From Siphonodentalium dalli (lineage: Eukaryota > Mollusca > Scaphopoda > Gadilida > Siphonodentaliidae), in the NCBI GenBank assembly GCA_032622095.1, contig CP136061.1, positions 84,170,324-84,234,323 on the forward strand: a DNA stretch of 64,000 bases, written 5' to 3'. The notes below the pieces were generated by a model, which saw nothing but the letters and a program-made list of their open reading frames with translations, did not search any database and had not been told where the DNA came from. The translations under genes were made by a program, and so were the position numbers. Shown here piece after piece: positions 39,601 through 54,600 of this stretch (the first letter of the stretch is position 1; each line of letters starts with the position of its first letter).

Positions 39601-42600
39601 TACTTACAAGGGATGACTTTTGTACTCTTGAACACTTTCAGGTAGTGGCTTGTTCATTAGCTGATCTACAATTGAAAACATTGAAATTTGTCATTGAATG
39701 AAATGTCCTGATAACATGAGTTTACTGCGAGACAATCAAAATATTCCTCATGAGACCACAGGGGCATGTCGTTAAAATGAATAAAATATAAATTAAAAAA
39801 TATAATAAGTTTAAAACGAGCACACCACTCTAAACAAGAGGTTGTACTGGCAGTGCTCAAGCCTTGAAATAGTGTGCCTGTCATTTGCAGAATGAGGTCC
39901 CCTGAGGGTGAATTTGGTGATGCTAGCCCACTATGCGGGGTAGCATCACTAAATTCACCCTCTGGGAACCTCATTCTGCAAATGACAGGCACACTATTTC
40001 AAGGCTTGGCAGTGCTGGAATATCCTCACTGTGGCAAATTCAATGGACAAAAAGTATGAGTGAGATATCTGCTCTTGACGGGAAAAAACCCAACATTTTC
40101 ATATAAACAAGAACGGAAAACATGAACAAAACGATTGAACACACAATTGATTGCTGTTATAGTAGTCAGGGTTTCTGCCAGGGGGAAATTAATGAGTCCG
40201 TATTGGGGAAACACATAACGCGACGGGACAACCATGGTTCGTCCCGTCGGGCGAAAATTTTGTTATTTTACACTGCAAAGTAGCCATTTCCTTGCACCTG
40301 AGTGTCCCACAAAGCAATCCAAAGCTACGTATATTATGCAAGTCGATCATTTCCGTGGGTGCATTAATTTTGTTGATGGTATCCAAATAATTAATTATGT
40401 AATTACGTACGTATAAGACTGCCGTCTGATTGAACACTATATAAATGAACGAGTTACAGTGTTAACACATTTATAACTTACAATTCCAACAGCTATAATG
40501 AATATAAACACTAAAAAGCATCTACACATTGACCAATAACACCTAGCAAGGAGAATTGAATAAAGTATTTCTTAGAATTTCAAGTAGCGTCCGTGAAAAT
40601 AAAACTGACAGGATTATATATTCTGTCAATCGTAAAACTATTTGTGCGCTGTGACGTCATACTGCAGGGTTTGTCTGCAGGAGCTATTTATAGCCGCGAA
40701 ATACGAATAGTAGCAAAATCTTTCACTCGGAACGCGTAGCTTGTTCAATAGTCTTTATAGGCCAACAACTGACGACCGCAGCTATAGAACAGAGTTTTAG
40801 CCAACGTTTTATAAAATATAATTGAGTTTTGGCGGGAAATATGAACATGTGCGTCGTTGATTGTGCTTGGGGACCCAGGCGGGACAAGGAAACTATTATT
40901 GACCGTACTTTGACTTTATCTCCATATTGGGGGGGGTATGTGTTTGTGTTTATCCTCCGTGCATGTAATATGGCTCAAATGAATGGTGTTGTCACTATGA
41001 ATTCCCGCTATAAAGACTGATTTGGGACAGGTTCCGTATTATTGTGAAATAAATCACTTTGGGATTTTGTTGAGTATGCATGGCAATATACGCATAATAA
41101 TCAACACACGTAGAGAATCACATGTATTTTTCAGGAACTTCACTTACATCGAACTCAAAACAAATGATAATACAGCAATAAGATAAATGATCAACATTGA
41201 GTAGTTTCATCCACGAAATCCCGTGCATTAAAATGTCCCGACTCAGCAATTGGGTGTTCTTTGATCCAATTATGTAATCGTACGATAACACGGGGTCTTC
41301 GAGCGTGAGTAGTTTCATCCATGGAATCCCGTGCACAAAAATATCCGTACTCAACAGTCCGGCATTCTTTGATGTTACCGCGACATGTATTACGCTGTAT
41401 CTAATGTCGCTATTTGACCCGCTTTTTCACCAGTATTCTGTTTAACCCCTGAACTCCCGTTGCAGCCGGATTTTTTACGACATATTGCTACTGACTTTTG
41501 GTACAAGCATGAATCAAACAGATCATCTGCGAGGGGAATGGGTCCGTGGGACGGACCCCCAGCCGGCCTGGCGGAAACCCTGTAGTAGTGAACATCGATC
41601 CATACAAAATTTCATTAATATCCTTCAACCAGTGGTGGAGATATCTGCTCGGATGGACAAAAAAATAAACATTTCCAAATAAACAATGATTCAAGCCTTG
41701 AAATAGTGAGCCTGTCATTTTCAGAATGAGGTCCCCAGAAGGTGAAGCCTTGAAATAGCGTGTCATTTGCAGAATGAGTGAGCCTGTCATTTGCAGAATG
41801 AGGTCCCCAGAGGGTGAATTTGGTGATGCTAGCCCACTATGCGGGGTAGCATCACTAAATTCACCCTCTGGGGACCTCATTCTGCAAATGACAGGCTCAC
41901 TATTTCAAGGCTTGAGGGAAATTACGATGAACACTCCAGTGAACATCCATACCAAATTTCATTCAAATCCGACAACTGGTGTTTGATATATCTGCCTGGA
42001 CGGAAGGAACGGAATGATGGACGACCGCCCTGAAAATGTCTGGACATACGGCTACACCGAAGGGCGGACAAACGGACAGGGTCAATCCAGTAAACACCCC
42101 CATTCTCTTCGAGAGTTGGGGTATAAAAATGCATCGCTATACAATACCTATGAAACATGGGAGTTAACTTTTTCAGATACCACCTCACTTCTAATGGCCA
42201 TAATTCACAAATGCCTGAACCGATTCTTAATTTTCCAAAACCAATCGCTTCGTAATTATTGTTAAATTTTGGAAGAGTGGTGACTTGGATTCAAATATGC
42301 GATTGATTTGGAGAAATTAACATTAGATCATTAGATATGAGTTTGGAATAAAATCATTTAATTTTCCAAGTAATCTATCCTTAATTCTGGAGGGGAGAGC
42401 AGTATGTAATTCTATATTGGATCCCCTCCAAACGGAGAACCTCTAGTCACGTCCCTGCATAGATTAAAAATAAATACCCTTCATTTTTGTGTTTTCTTTC
42501 TTTTCTCTGTCGACGTGCCTGCTTCTGTATGGACCTACGGTTTCTTTCCACCAATCAGAATCGATGCGTAACTTCTGGGTGGAGACCATCCAATTTGACG

Positions 42601-45600
42601 CATACTTTGCAGTCATGTCTTTGATCGAACCATCTGTAAAGACATCATACAGTAATAATGTTCCCTCAATGTTATCAAGCGATGTCGATAATCTATATAT
42701 ATAACAAGAGTAGGATCTGTCTGTCACAATACATCATACAGTAATAATGTTCCCTCAATGTTATCAAGCGATTCGATAATCTATATATATATCAAAGAGT
42801 AGGATCTGTCTGTCCGTCTGTCTGTTTGGATGTTTCTCCCAGACCCCTAGACCGATTACTACCAAATTTGGTGCGGTGACGCGGGGTACCCTGGCGGAGG
42901 TTATAACAGTGTTAGTTTTTCAAAATTTTGATTTAAAATGATTTAATTAAATAAATAAAAAAACACAAATAAAAATAAGCTCACTGTGGCCCACGCCATA
43001 CAATGGGTATAAGTCCACTATAGGCTTGGCTTATTTCAGAATCAAATAAGTCAAATATGAACCTATGTGAATATTTATTTCCAAATGTGCAGGGGCAGCA
43101 GGCCCCTCCGATGCTGAATAAATTCACCTGAAGGGAGCCTGTTTCAGCTAGTAAAACATAAATTCACAATACATCATTCAGTAATAACGTTCCCTCCATG
43201 TTATCAATCTATTCTGATAATGAAATGTAACATCACAATCATTGTTTAGGACCTATAACCCATTACACGAGAAGCCTGGATATGGAATGAGGTCCTCAGA
43301 GGGTGAACTGGGAAGTATCTATAGTCTCAAAATAACATTGTTTGTAATTACCTCTGTTCAGTTTCTATATCCCCTAATTTGCAGAAGATAAAATGCATAA
43401 TTGAGGTGACTAATGTGTGAACATCACAACTTCAACTGGGGAACTTCAATCTGATCCTAGGTCTCCCATAGTAGATGAGGCCTAAGTAGATTGAGGTGAA
43501 TTTGGTGATGCTAGCCCACTGTGCGGGATAGTGTCACTAAATTGACCATCTGGCGACTTCATTCTGCAAATGTAGGATGCACTATTTCCAGGCTTGCGAC
43601 ATGCACGTCTGTGCAACAAATAAAATTGATCCAGGCTTAACTCTTTCAACACCGAATTTACAGAGGTAAATTATCCAGGACACCGGGTTTACAGCAGTTT
43701 ACATGGAAATTCTTTGTCTCACATGTGGGGCATTCATACTAGTATTTATAGATGTGGTAGATATGGCACCCATATATTGTCATGACCAGTAACAACTAAC
43801 TACCCATCAATTTGCACTAACTGCTGATGGATGACGTCATATAATAACTTTATTTGCAATATTTCACCACATAAGTATATTGACCAAACTCATTTTCAAA
43901 TAGTTAGTATTATATCCATCACATGTCGTGATTTTAGCATATGTAATTAGAAGGTGAACAATGAGCATAATGATGAGAACAGACCAATAGTATGCCAAGA
44001 AGGCGTTATTTAACTAAAATAGACCCATTATCCCTCATTTAGGCCCATGTGTATTCAACTGTGATTATGCTAATGAATTATGAGTAACTCTCCAAAAACA
44101 ACTGCCAATGATCTCATTGCGTTCCCAACATGTTTATGGATGTCAATAGCATGCTTTCAACGTGCACTCGTAGCTATTATTATTGAAGTCGAACTATTGC
44201 ACGGCATGGTGAATTTCATAACATTACGTCGAAAATAGGAGACACTAGATGGATATCACAAAGAACACGTCATTAGAAAGGGCAACAATCTTCTTTATTT
44301 CATAAACATGTGTTATCGACATGTGTTTGTGATAAACAATAACAAACTAAATCAATCGGTACAATTGCATCTGATTAAAAACACCACACCTGTCAGCATT
44401 GTTTCATCAACATTTTTTGGGAAAACCCAGGAAAACCCCAAAATAGTAATTGTGATGTCATACATGTGCTGTCTATATTTAGGCCGGGAACATCTCATTG
44501 TGACTGTACTTGTCAGGTCTGCATGTTCAACAATCAATTAGTATTGATACAGAATATCACCCAAATGATATCTAAGTCGCCAACCAATACACAATCATTA
44601 GCATATCCCCGTAGATATGGTATTATTGACTGCTAATCCCGAAAATTATTCTCCGCCAGCTAAAGCGGGCTGCGGTGGTGAACGTAAATTAGCGGGCTGC
44701 AGTGTTGAAAGAGTCAATGCTCTTTATTGATCATATAATTTATTAGTTCCCCTTTAAGTTATCTGAGATCAAACATCAACGTCAAACTTCAAATACGCCC
44801 ATCCCATGGCATTCCCCTGGTCAGGTGAGTGGTGACCCATCTGTACCAATTTTCCCACATATCTTCTAAGCTCACAAGGAACACTCTTTATTGCTCATAT
44901 TTGCTCCTTTAAGTCGTCTGAATTCAACGGCATCTAACTCTTGACACTCTATGGGTCAATTTACCCCCCCCCCCCCCCCCCCCCCCCCAAGGTTTCAATT
45001 TTCACCGACCAGATTACATCCATTTTGTTATGTAATTAAAAAATTATTTTATTGTATTAATAATTTTAGCGCCCTTTTAAGATGTCTGATGTCAACGGGA
45101 CCTATCTAATTTTCCCGAGTCAAATTACCTCTATATACAAATTTTCATCTCCAATCCAGCCGATCAGTTATTTATTACCGCCGCTAGATAAAAGCCAATT
45201 GCGTCAGCCTTTCAAGTTTGACACTGCGTGTCTCTAGTAGTCCTTCATGTGACATCACATGAGGGAACATTAACTATTCAGACTGCATAATCCGTGATGG
45301 AACTTTAAATCGACATAACTTCAGTTACGGGTGGCCTATTACAAAAAACAATTTCGCCACCGTGTTCATTGGATTAGTGGCAATCGATAACGATAAAAAG
45401 AAATCTGGACCGGAGTAATCCTTTAAATCCGGTTACCGCGATTTGATTGGCCTGCTAACTTTGAAGCTCAGATACACCATTGTATTTATATGCACAGATT
45501 AACCTCTTGTGGATATTTAATCTGCGCCGTTTTCAAAAAGAAGAGTAGTGAACATTGTCAAATGATTATATTTATGTGATAGACATTGGTATGGGAATTG

Positions 45601-48600
45601 TTGGAGATAAATTTTAATACCATAATTGCCTATTCTATTGTGTGTATAACACCTATTTTGTAAACTTCATCTTTACACCCTATTGTAGGTATACAGCTTC
45701 CTACTGTGGGTATAAATGTCTACTGTGGGAGTAAATGTTCAAACGTAATTTCATGTGTTAAATGTTTATACCCATAGTAGAATTACATCATATTTAGCAA
45801 AAATAGTTCCTTAATTTGGAACATTCATTTAAAATTGGAAGGGTCAGGAAATAAATTAGATATGAGAAAAATTTCCTGCATTTCAATCCAATGTAGCTTG
45901 TTAGTGTTATATGAATTAGGAAACATATGAATGGTAATTCCAAGTGACTGATCGATCGGAAACAGTCTGACATCACGACGTAAATGTATGTATCACTACG
46001 CGTGACGCGACGCACATAGCGTCGTGTAAAGTAAACAGCAGAGTAGTTGAATTCGTTGAACAGATACAAAAAATAATAATTATGGAATAAATAAAATACA
46101 CGCATAGTAGCCGTGAGTACAAAATTTTCACCACTCGTAACCACTCGCTAACAAGTTCGTGGTTAAAACCACAATTCCAATCGTGTTGAAAATTTGGTAT
46201 TCTCGGCTACTATGGGTGTATTCTATATATATTCATATAACAATTATAATTGTCTCACTGTATGACAAGACATGACAGAGCTTGGGCGACTGTATATGCT
46301 ATATTTACAATTTTCTCACCGTTGCTGTACGACAAGACATATGAAAGAGGTATCGTAGCATGGTCCTCAAATTCTTCGTGCTTGCCGATAATGCCCCTCG
46401 AACAGTCTATGGCTGTTGAAGAAGAAAAGGCATGTGTCATTATATCAGGAGAACAACGGACAAGATACATGGGAATCATAGCTTCCTGAAATTTTGCGAA
46501 AACTCTGTGCCAATGCATTCTCTTATATATGCTAGTCTCCCATAGGGAGCCTCACGTATATAAGACAATAATTGGCCTAAAAATATTAACCTAGACCTTG
46601 TAAGTCCCTATGGAACACTCGCATATATAAGAGAATGCACTGGCACAGGGTCTTTAATGAGGCACCAACATAGCTCCCGTCATGAAAGGGTTTACACTTT
46701 CAATACTAAATACTCTATTAACCCTTTACCCAACAAAACGGCCAAAACTGGCCAAATAAGGCTTCAACAGCCTAAATTATCTTGGGTCTGTCTCAATAAA
46801 ACCATACAAATATGGATATCATTGGAACCGGCTCCTTGACCACATTGTGATAGTTACAGTTATGCCCTGTGCCAATGCATTCTCTTATATATGCAAGTCG
46901 ACCATAGGTCGCCTCGCATATATAAGAGAATGCATTGACCAATTTTTAATGTGTTAAGCCAATGCATTCTCTTATATATGCGAGGCGACCTATGGTCGAC
47001 TCGCATATATAAGAGAATGCATTGGCACAGGGCCCTCCTGTTGGGTAAAGGGTTAACAAGTAGTAGAACAGTACGTCGTTTGTAGAACTTATTATCTGAA
47101 CAATTTCCCACCAATAAATTGGACTCCTTCTATACTTGTATTATCTGCCGTCTGCTTATTTTTCCTGGAAACCCCTCCAGATGAATAATAGACCATTCCA
47201 ATGGATACTTTTATAGCCGAGTGGGAGAAACCATTAAGTATAGAAAGGGTTAACTTACTTATCCATTCTTCCATTGAAACCATGTATACCTCAATCGCCA
47301 TGTCGGTATCTGTAATGTTAACACAGAGTGTACATCCCTGCAAATCAATAATAGACCATTCCAATGTACACATTTTAACTGACTATCCATTTAGAAAAGA
47401 AAGGGTTAAATCACAGTAATATTATCTGTCGTCTGCTTTTATCACCTTATCATTCCTCCAAATCAATAATAGACCATTCCGATGTACACATTTTAAATGA
47501 CTGGGAGAATCCATTTAGTATAGAACGGGTAAAATCAGTTAAATTATCCACTGTCTGCTTTTACCACCAAATCAATAATAGACCATTCCAATGTACATGT
47601 TTTAACTGACTGGGAGAATCCATTTAGTATAGAACGGGTTAAATCACAGTAAATTTATCAGTCGTCCCATTTTATCACCTTAATATCCGTCCAAATCAAT
47701 AATAGAACATTTCCAATGTACAAGTTTTAACTGACTGGGAGAATCCATTTAGTAGAGAAAGGCCTATTAATGAAGCTATTTTTATCCCAGAACAGAGCAT
47801 GAAATGTGACAAAATTGAGAAGTAAATTGTACAGATACACAAATCAAGTTACCATCCCTTTTAATGGATGACAAGTCCTATCCACGCCTATCAGGGTATT
47901 GAATAAATCCACGCCTATCAGGGTATGAACCAGGTTCACCAGCAGTGGATAGCTTGTTTGTCTAATAGCAGGGTTTCCACTTGGGTAAAAATGTAGGGAC
48001 AGTAGAAGCTAGGATAGAACTGGCTGACCATGGTTAAAATGTAGGGTCCGTAGAACCTAGGATATTACAAGCCGACCATGGTTAAAATGTAGGGTCCGTA
48101 GAACCTAGGATATTACAAGCTGACCATGGTTAAAATGTAGGGTCCGTAGAACCTAGGATATTACAAGCCGACCATGGTCAAAATGTAGGGTCCGTAGAAC
48201 CTAGGATATTACAAGCCGACCATGGTTTAAATGTAGGGTGCGTAGAAACTAGGATACGACGGGCTGACCATAGTGAGTTGTATGAACATTTTGAAATTCC
48301 ATGCCCAAAACCCCCCTATTTCCTTACATCAGAGAATAATGCTGGGCGGTTCTATTGGGCTAAAAATACCGCCGCAATTTGAAAATCACCCCACATTACA
48401 CACAATTACATGTTATTTTCATTAGTAACAAGAAATTTAACCTAATTTATCTTTTATCATCTATGAACAAAAGACAACCCTGGTCATCGATACATAGATG
48501 TCATGGTAATATCGGATCAATCTAATCCTGAGCACGGAATTACTATTTATGACCCGCCATATCAAATCCAGTCGTAAGTCGGGATTTTTTTTACCCTGTG

Positions 48601-51600
48601 CCAATGCATTCTCTTATATATGCGAGTCGACCATAGGTCGCCTCGCATATATAAGAGAATGCATTGGCCTAACAATTTTGTATCATTTTTTTTAAATAAA
48701 TGTTTCTGACAATTTTTAGGACATAAAATAAAAAACATCCATTACCCTGCAGGGAGCCCCACTCATATATAGAAGCATGTAGAAGAGTGTCGTCTGCTCA
48801 TGTTAGTCTGGGGCTCTGTATGGGTGAAATTATAAAATTGTTAAAGAATACAAGAAAAAATTATTAAAATTGTAAAAAATTGTTAGGCCAATGCATTCTC
48901 TTATATATGCGAGGTGACCTATGGTCATCTCGCATATATAAGAGAATGCATTGGCACAGGGTAAAAAAATCCCGACTTACGACTGGATTTGATATGGCGG
49001 GTCACATTTATGAAATTGTCAAGGGCACTATTTATCAAAGTTAATTTTCAGGCTCATGATTATCCCATTTAAATTCACAATTTACGGACAGAAATATATG
49101 GATGGATTAATTTATTGTACAGTACATACCAGACGATAGCTCAAAAAGATCTTGAATTCTAGTTCAACCCTGTCTGTGCACATGCCACTGTTTTTCCCGC
49201 CATCGGCCATATGGTCTTTCTTGCCAAAATCAAAGTTTTGATAAGGAAGGTTAAGCTTGTATTTTCCTTTGTGCCCGACCCCTGATATTTTTGCATGTAA
49301 CATTTCCCTCATTTTAGGAAATTACTCTTTGAATTTGTTTCATACAAAATTGAATTAGTCAACGGCAAAACACAGGTGCCTGCTTTCTTTTGATCTGTTG
49401 CAGTTTGTGGCATTGGTGACCAGTAATCAGAATTCAAATACAACCAGACCTGTACAAAACATCTCTTTTTATATTGATTTATGCCCCATTTTGTGGGGTG
49501 GCACCAAAAACCTTGTGGAAACCCTGCTAATACACCTTACCAACTGAAACACTACTCATTGAGAGATCAAATGTGTGATATACATACTTAGCAGTCAGGG
49601 CTTAAAATCCGTTGGAAGTGAGGAAATTCAAAACTGATTCAGATCTTTTAATAGTTAAGAGCCCTACTAATTGAGAGATCAAAATGTGATGGACCTTCAC
49701 ATACTTAGCAGTCAGGGCTTAAAATCCGTTGGAAGTGAGGAAATTCAAAACTGATTCAGATCTTTTAATAGTTAAGAGCCCTACTAATTGAGAGATCAAA
49801 ATGTGATGGACCTTCACATACTTAGCAGTCAGGGCTTAAAATCCGTTGGAAGTGAGGAAATTCAAAACTGATTCAGATCTTTTAATAGTTAAGAGCCCTA
49901 CTAATTGAGAGATCAAAATGTGATGGAACTTCACATACTTAGCAGTCAGGGCTTAAAATCCGTTGGAAGTGAGGAAATTCAAAACTGATTCAGATCTTTT
50001 AATAGTTAAGAGCCCTACTAATTGAGAGATCAAAATGTGATGGACCTTCACATACTTAGCAGTCAGGGCTTAAAATCCGTTGGAAGTGAGGAAATTCAAA
50101 ACTGATTCAGATCTTTTAATAGTTAAGAGCCCTACTAATTGAGAGATCAAAATGTGATGGAACTTCACATACTTAGCAGTCAGGGCTTAAAATCCGTTGG
50201 AAGTGAGGAAATTCAAAACCGAATTCAGATCTATTAATAGCTAAGAATCATAGTATCAGAATGATGTACCCAAGTGGGGTTACGAGGGCCGAATCCAGGG
50301 TGGGTACGGGAGGGGGTCCCACATGGATTTCTGTACTGCATTTCCATTTCCGACATGAAAAACGCTTTTCACAATGAACAGGACTTCATTCCCCTGACAT
50401 ATATAACCATTTATACATCTATAACCATTTATACATCTATAACCATTATACATTTATAACCATTTATACATCTATAACCATTTATACATCTATAACCGTT
50501 TATACATCTAGAGCCGTTTATACATCTATAACCATTTATACATCTATAACCATTTATACATCTATAACCGTTTATACATCTATAACTGTTTATACATCTA
50601 TAACCGTTTATACATCTATAACCGTTATACATCTATAACCATTTATACAGCCATAACCATTTATACATCTATAACCATTTATACATCTATAACCGTTTAT
50701 ACATCTATAACCATTTATAGATCTATAACCATTTATACATCTATAACCATTTATACAGCTATAACCATTTATACATCTATAACCATTTATACATCTATAA
50801 CCGTTTATACATCTATAACCGTTTATACATCTAGAACCATTTATACATCTATAACCGTTTATACATCAATAACCATTTATACATCTATAGCCGTTTATAC
50901 ATCTATAACCATTTATACATCTATAACCATTTATACATCTATAACCATTTATACATCTATAACCATTTATACATCTATAACCATTTATACATCTATAACC
51001 ATTTATATATCTATAACCGTTATACATCTATAACCGTTTATACATCTATAACCGTTTATACATCTATAACCGTTATACATCTATAACCATTATACATCTA
51101 TAACCATTTATACATCTATAACCGTTTATACATCTATAACCGTTTATACATCTATAACCGTTTATACATCTATAACCATTATACATCTATAACCGTTTAT
51201 ACATCTATAACCGTTTATACATCTATAACCGTTTATACATCTATAACCGTTTATACATCTATAACCGTTTATACATCTATAACCGTTAATACATCTATAA
51301 CAGTTTATACATCTATAACCGTTTATACATCTATAACCATTTATACACCTATAACCATTTATACATCTATAACCGTTTATACATCTATATCCGTTATACA
51401 TCTATAACCATTTATACATCTATAACCATTTATACATTTATAACCATTTATACATCTATAACCATTTATACATCTATAACCGTTATACATCTATAACCAT
51501 TTATACATCTATAACCATTTATACATCTATAACCATTATACATCTATAACCGTTTATACATCTATAACCGTTATACATCTATAACCATTTATACATCTAT

Positions 51601-54600
51601 AACCATTTATACATCTATAACCGTTTATACATCTATAACCGTTTATACATCTATAACCATTTATACATCTATAACCATTATACATCTATAACCATTTATA
51701 CATCTATAACCATTTATACATCTATAACCATTATACATCTATAACCGTTTATACATCTATAACCGTTATACATCTATAACCATTTATACATCTATAACCA
51801 TTTATACATCTATAACCGTTTATACATCTATAACCGTTTATACATCTATAACCATTTATACATCTATAACCATTATACATCTATAACCATTTATACATCT
51901 ATAACCATTTATACATCTATAACCATGTATACATCTATAACCGTTTATACAACTAGAACCATTTATACATCTATAACCATTTATACATCTATAACCGTTT
52001 ATACATCTATAACCATTTATACATCTATAACCGTTTATACATCTATAACCGTTTATACATCTATAACCATTTATACATCTATAACCATTTATACATCTAT
52101 AACCGTTATACATCTATAACCGTTTATACATCTATAACCGTTTATACATCTATAACCATTTATACATCTATAACCGTTATACATCTATAACCGTTTATAC
52201 ATCTATAACCGTTATACATCTATAACCATTTATACATCTATAACCATTTATACATCTATAACCATTTATACATCTATAACCATTTATACATCTATAACCG
52301 TTTAAACATTTATACATCTATAACCGTTTATACATCTATAACCATTTATACACCTATAACCATTTATACATCTATAACTGTTTCAGCCGAATTACTGCCA
52401 TTATTCTATGAAAAAGAGTTTTCTACACGAATCAGATGTTGGCAATTGTGCGAATCAATTTTGATTTTGTTATTCTGCTGTGTTATTTAATTTCATATAT
52501 AAAACAGACTAACATAGCGCTACAGTTTAGCGTTAAACAACCAATTGAGGCAGTGCATCACAAACTATAAAGGCAGATAATATTTCTTTCAAAATGGCGG
52601 TGTCAAGCTACCAACGTAATTCCTTGTGCAGGTTAGTTTGAGACGCCATATCTCCGTTCTTGTGTGAAGGTTTGCACTGAAACTTTACAAACGAACAGAG
52701 AACAGATTACTTAATGCACATGCCTTTTCGTTATGCGAGTTTCCTTTCCAGTTAAAGGTGGATTATCTCTTCAGCAACATGATCTATTTATAGTTTCCTG
52801 GGTATGAAATAGTACATACGAATCGAAGACCCCTGTCCGGAAACGCATCTATCAATTAATATTCATTTTACATATAATTAAAATTAGTCTGTGCCGTTCA
52901 ATAATGGTCCCTGATATTCACGAAAGTCTTATTTATTTGCGTTTCTTCGTTATTTTCAGTTATTTTAATCATTGAAAATAAGCATATGATACACTCTAGG
53001 TCATATCTAGTCGATTCGCACTTAAAAATTACAATAGATACAATCAATCAGAGACATTTTGCGGTAAGCAAGCGTTCGAAGCACTACCTTGGATGCCTCT
53101 ATCTAAAAGTTCTATTTATAGAACAAAGAAGTGTCCCATTAATTGAATAAAATATTATCGACATAAAATCAATATTAATTGATAGAATTGTTTCCGGGCA
53201 GGGATTTCCAACTCATACGTATTATTTAATACCTAGGAAACTATCTAAAATTTATTGTTTAAAGAGATAATCCATCTTTTAAGATCCTGGCAGTACAGTA
53301 ATGCCCTAAATAATCGACTCCTTAACCACATAAGAATTATGGGTAACTTTTCAGGATTTAGTCGGAAATATGGCTTTTTGCCATTCGTCCGAAAGCTCTC
53401 AGTGAAAGCCATATTTCCGACTAAATCCTGAAAAGTTACCAATAATTCTGCTGTGGTTAAGAAGTCGATTATTTAGGGCATTATTGTACCACATACTACA
53501 ATGACTCACGGTTTCTCTTGTTCTTGGGTGATTTATTTGTAGATGGTTTCTTAAGATTCCTCTGGACAGGTGATGTTTGCTCTTCAAAGTCACTGTCCGA
53601 GCTGAAGTTTATAATATTAATTCAACATTCAATGTATATTTTAACATGGACATGACATGTTACTTTAACATTCAATGTATATTTTAAAATCGACAAGAGA
53701 CATTACTTTAGCAATCAATGCATATTTTAACATGGACAGGACAGAACCCAGATTTCAAGATAAAATATCAACAATTCCAACTAAACAAAGAAGATAATAA
53801 TGTTATCAGAGATGCAGGGGTCGAGTTTTGGTAGCTATCCCGCAGTGGGCTAGCAACAGCACATTCACCTTCTGGGGGACCTCATTCTGCTTAGATCTCC
53901 TCTCCTGGAAAGTATATGTAGTCTCATATTAACATTTGTAGTTACTGGGGAACTTCAATCTGATCCTACCGGTAGGTCTCCCATTGCAGTTGAGGCCTAA
54001 GCAGAACGAGGTTACCAGAGGGTGAATTAATTTGGTGGTGCTAGCCCATCGTGCGGGATAGCATCACTAAATTCACCCTCTGGGTACCTCATTCTATGGT
54101 AGTTATGCTAAACATGGGCTTGGTTTTCGAACTCAATCAAGACATTGTTGAGCAAGTCTCATATATTGATATTTGTTCATGATATCCTGAAAAATTCAAG
54201 AAAATGAACTAATTAAGGGTCGTAACTCAGTCAAAAGTAGGAAAACCAGGCCGTTTTCTGACTTGATTAAAACAATGTTGAGAAAGTCTCATATACCGAA
54301 TATTAACAAAATCAGTTGGTATTTGTTCAAGTTATCGCACTATCGCCATCTGTGGATGCCCGCTGGTGAACACACCTCACCAGATTTAGGTTGAGTTTTT
54401 TTTAATCTCAACCATAAAAGAAGGATAACTCTATATGACAAACCTCCATATCAAGTTTCATTGAAATCTGATAAATAATGGCTGAGATATCAGCGCGGAG
54501 GGAGAGAAATCCATTGTTTCCAGACAAGCAAAGAAGGGCAAATGGAAAATATTCTTGATCGGCATTTGCCTCTCATTATAAAACACACCTGGTGGATACA

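Larger units (their letters stand above)
47969..49526. mobile_element. CAGGG-end element, 1558 bp, containing a minisatellite and family B palindromes
   Basis: Ends CAGGGTTTCCACTTGG and the inverse CTTGTGGAAACCCTG, flanked by CTAATAG (47962-47968) and CTAATAC (49527-49533). The interior holds a 48-bp array (about 47985-48285) and a nested inverted structure (48547-49005). No transposase. Confidence 0.75.

Noticed and set aside
40829-41020. 63-codon plus frame inside the CAGGG-end element
   Set aside because: Short, no family features, no conserved context.
47310-47337. Alternative acceptor TTTGCAG extending the XPC exon upstream
   Set aside because: With the phase set by the preceding exon it would introduce a stop codon after a few residues.
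47092-47373. 93-codon minus frame containing the XPC exon
   Set aside because: The frame runs through intron sequence by chance; only 47259-47309 fits splice sites and phase.
49112-49312. 66-codon minus frame ending at a GTATGT donor-like site; another frame there reads [12 protein letters not shown], helicase-like
   Set aside because: No pyrimidine tract or consistent phase, no XPC similarity, and the helicase-like string runs into a stop; it lies inside a CAGGG-end element.
50180-50245. Exon-like [12 protein letters not shown] segment in the 117-bp satellite
   Set aside because: Phase does not fit the flanking XPC exons and a stop precedes the donor-like GTATGT.
50396-52382. Tandem array considered as CRISPR or telomere-like
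   Set aside because: Units are contiguous without spacers, the genome is animal, and the unit is not a telomere motif.
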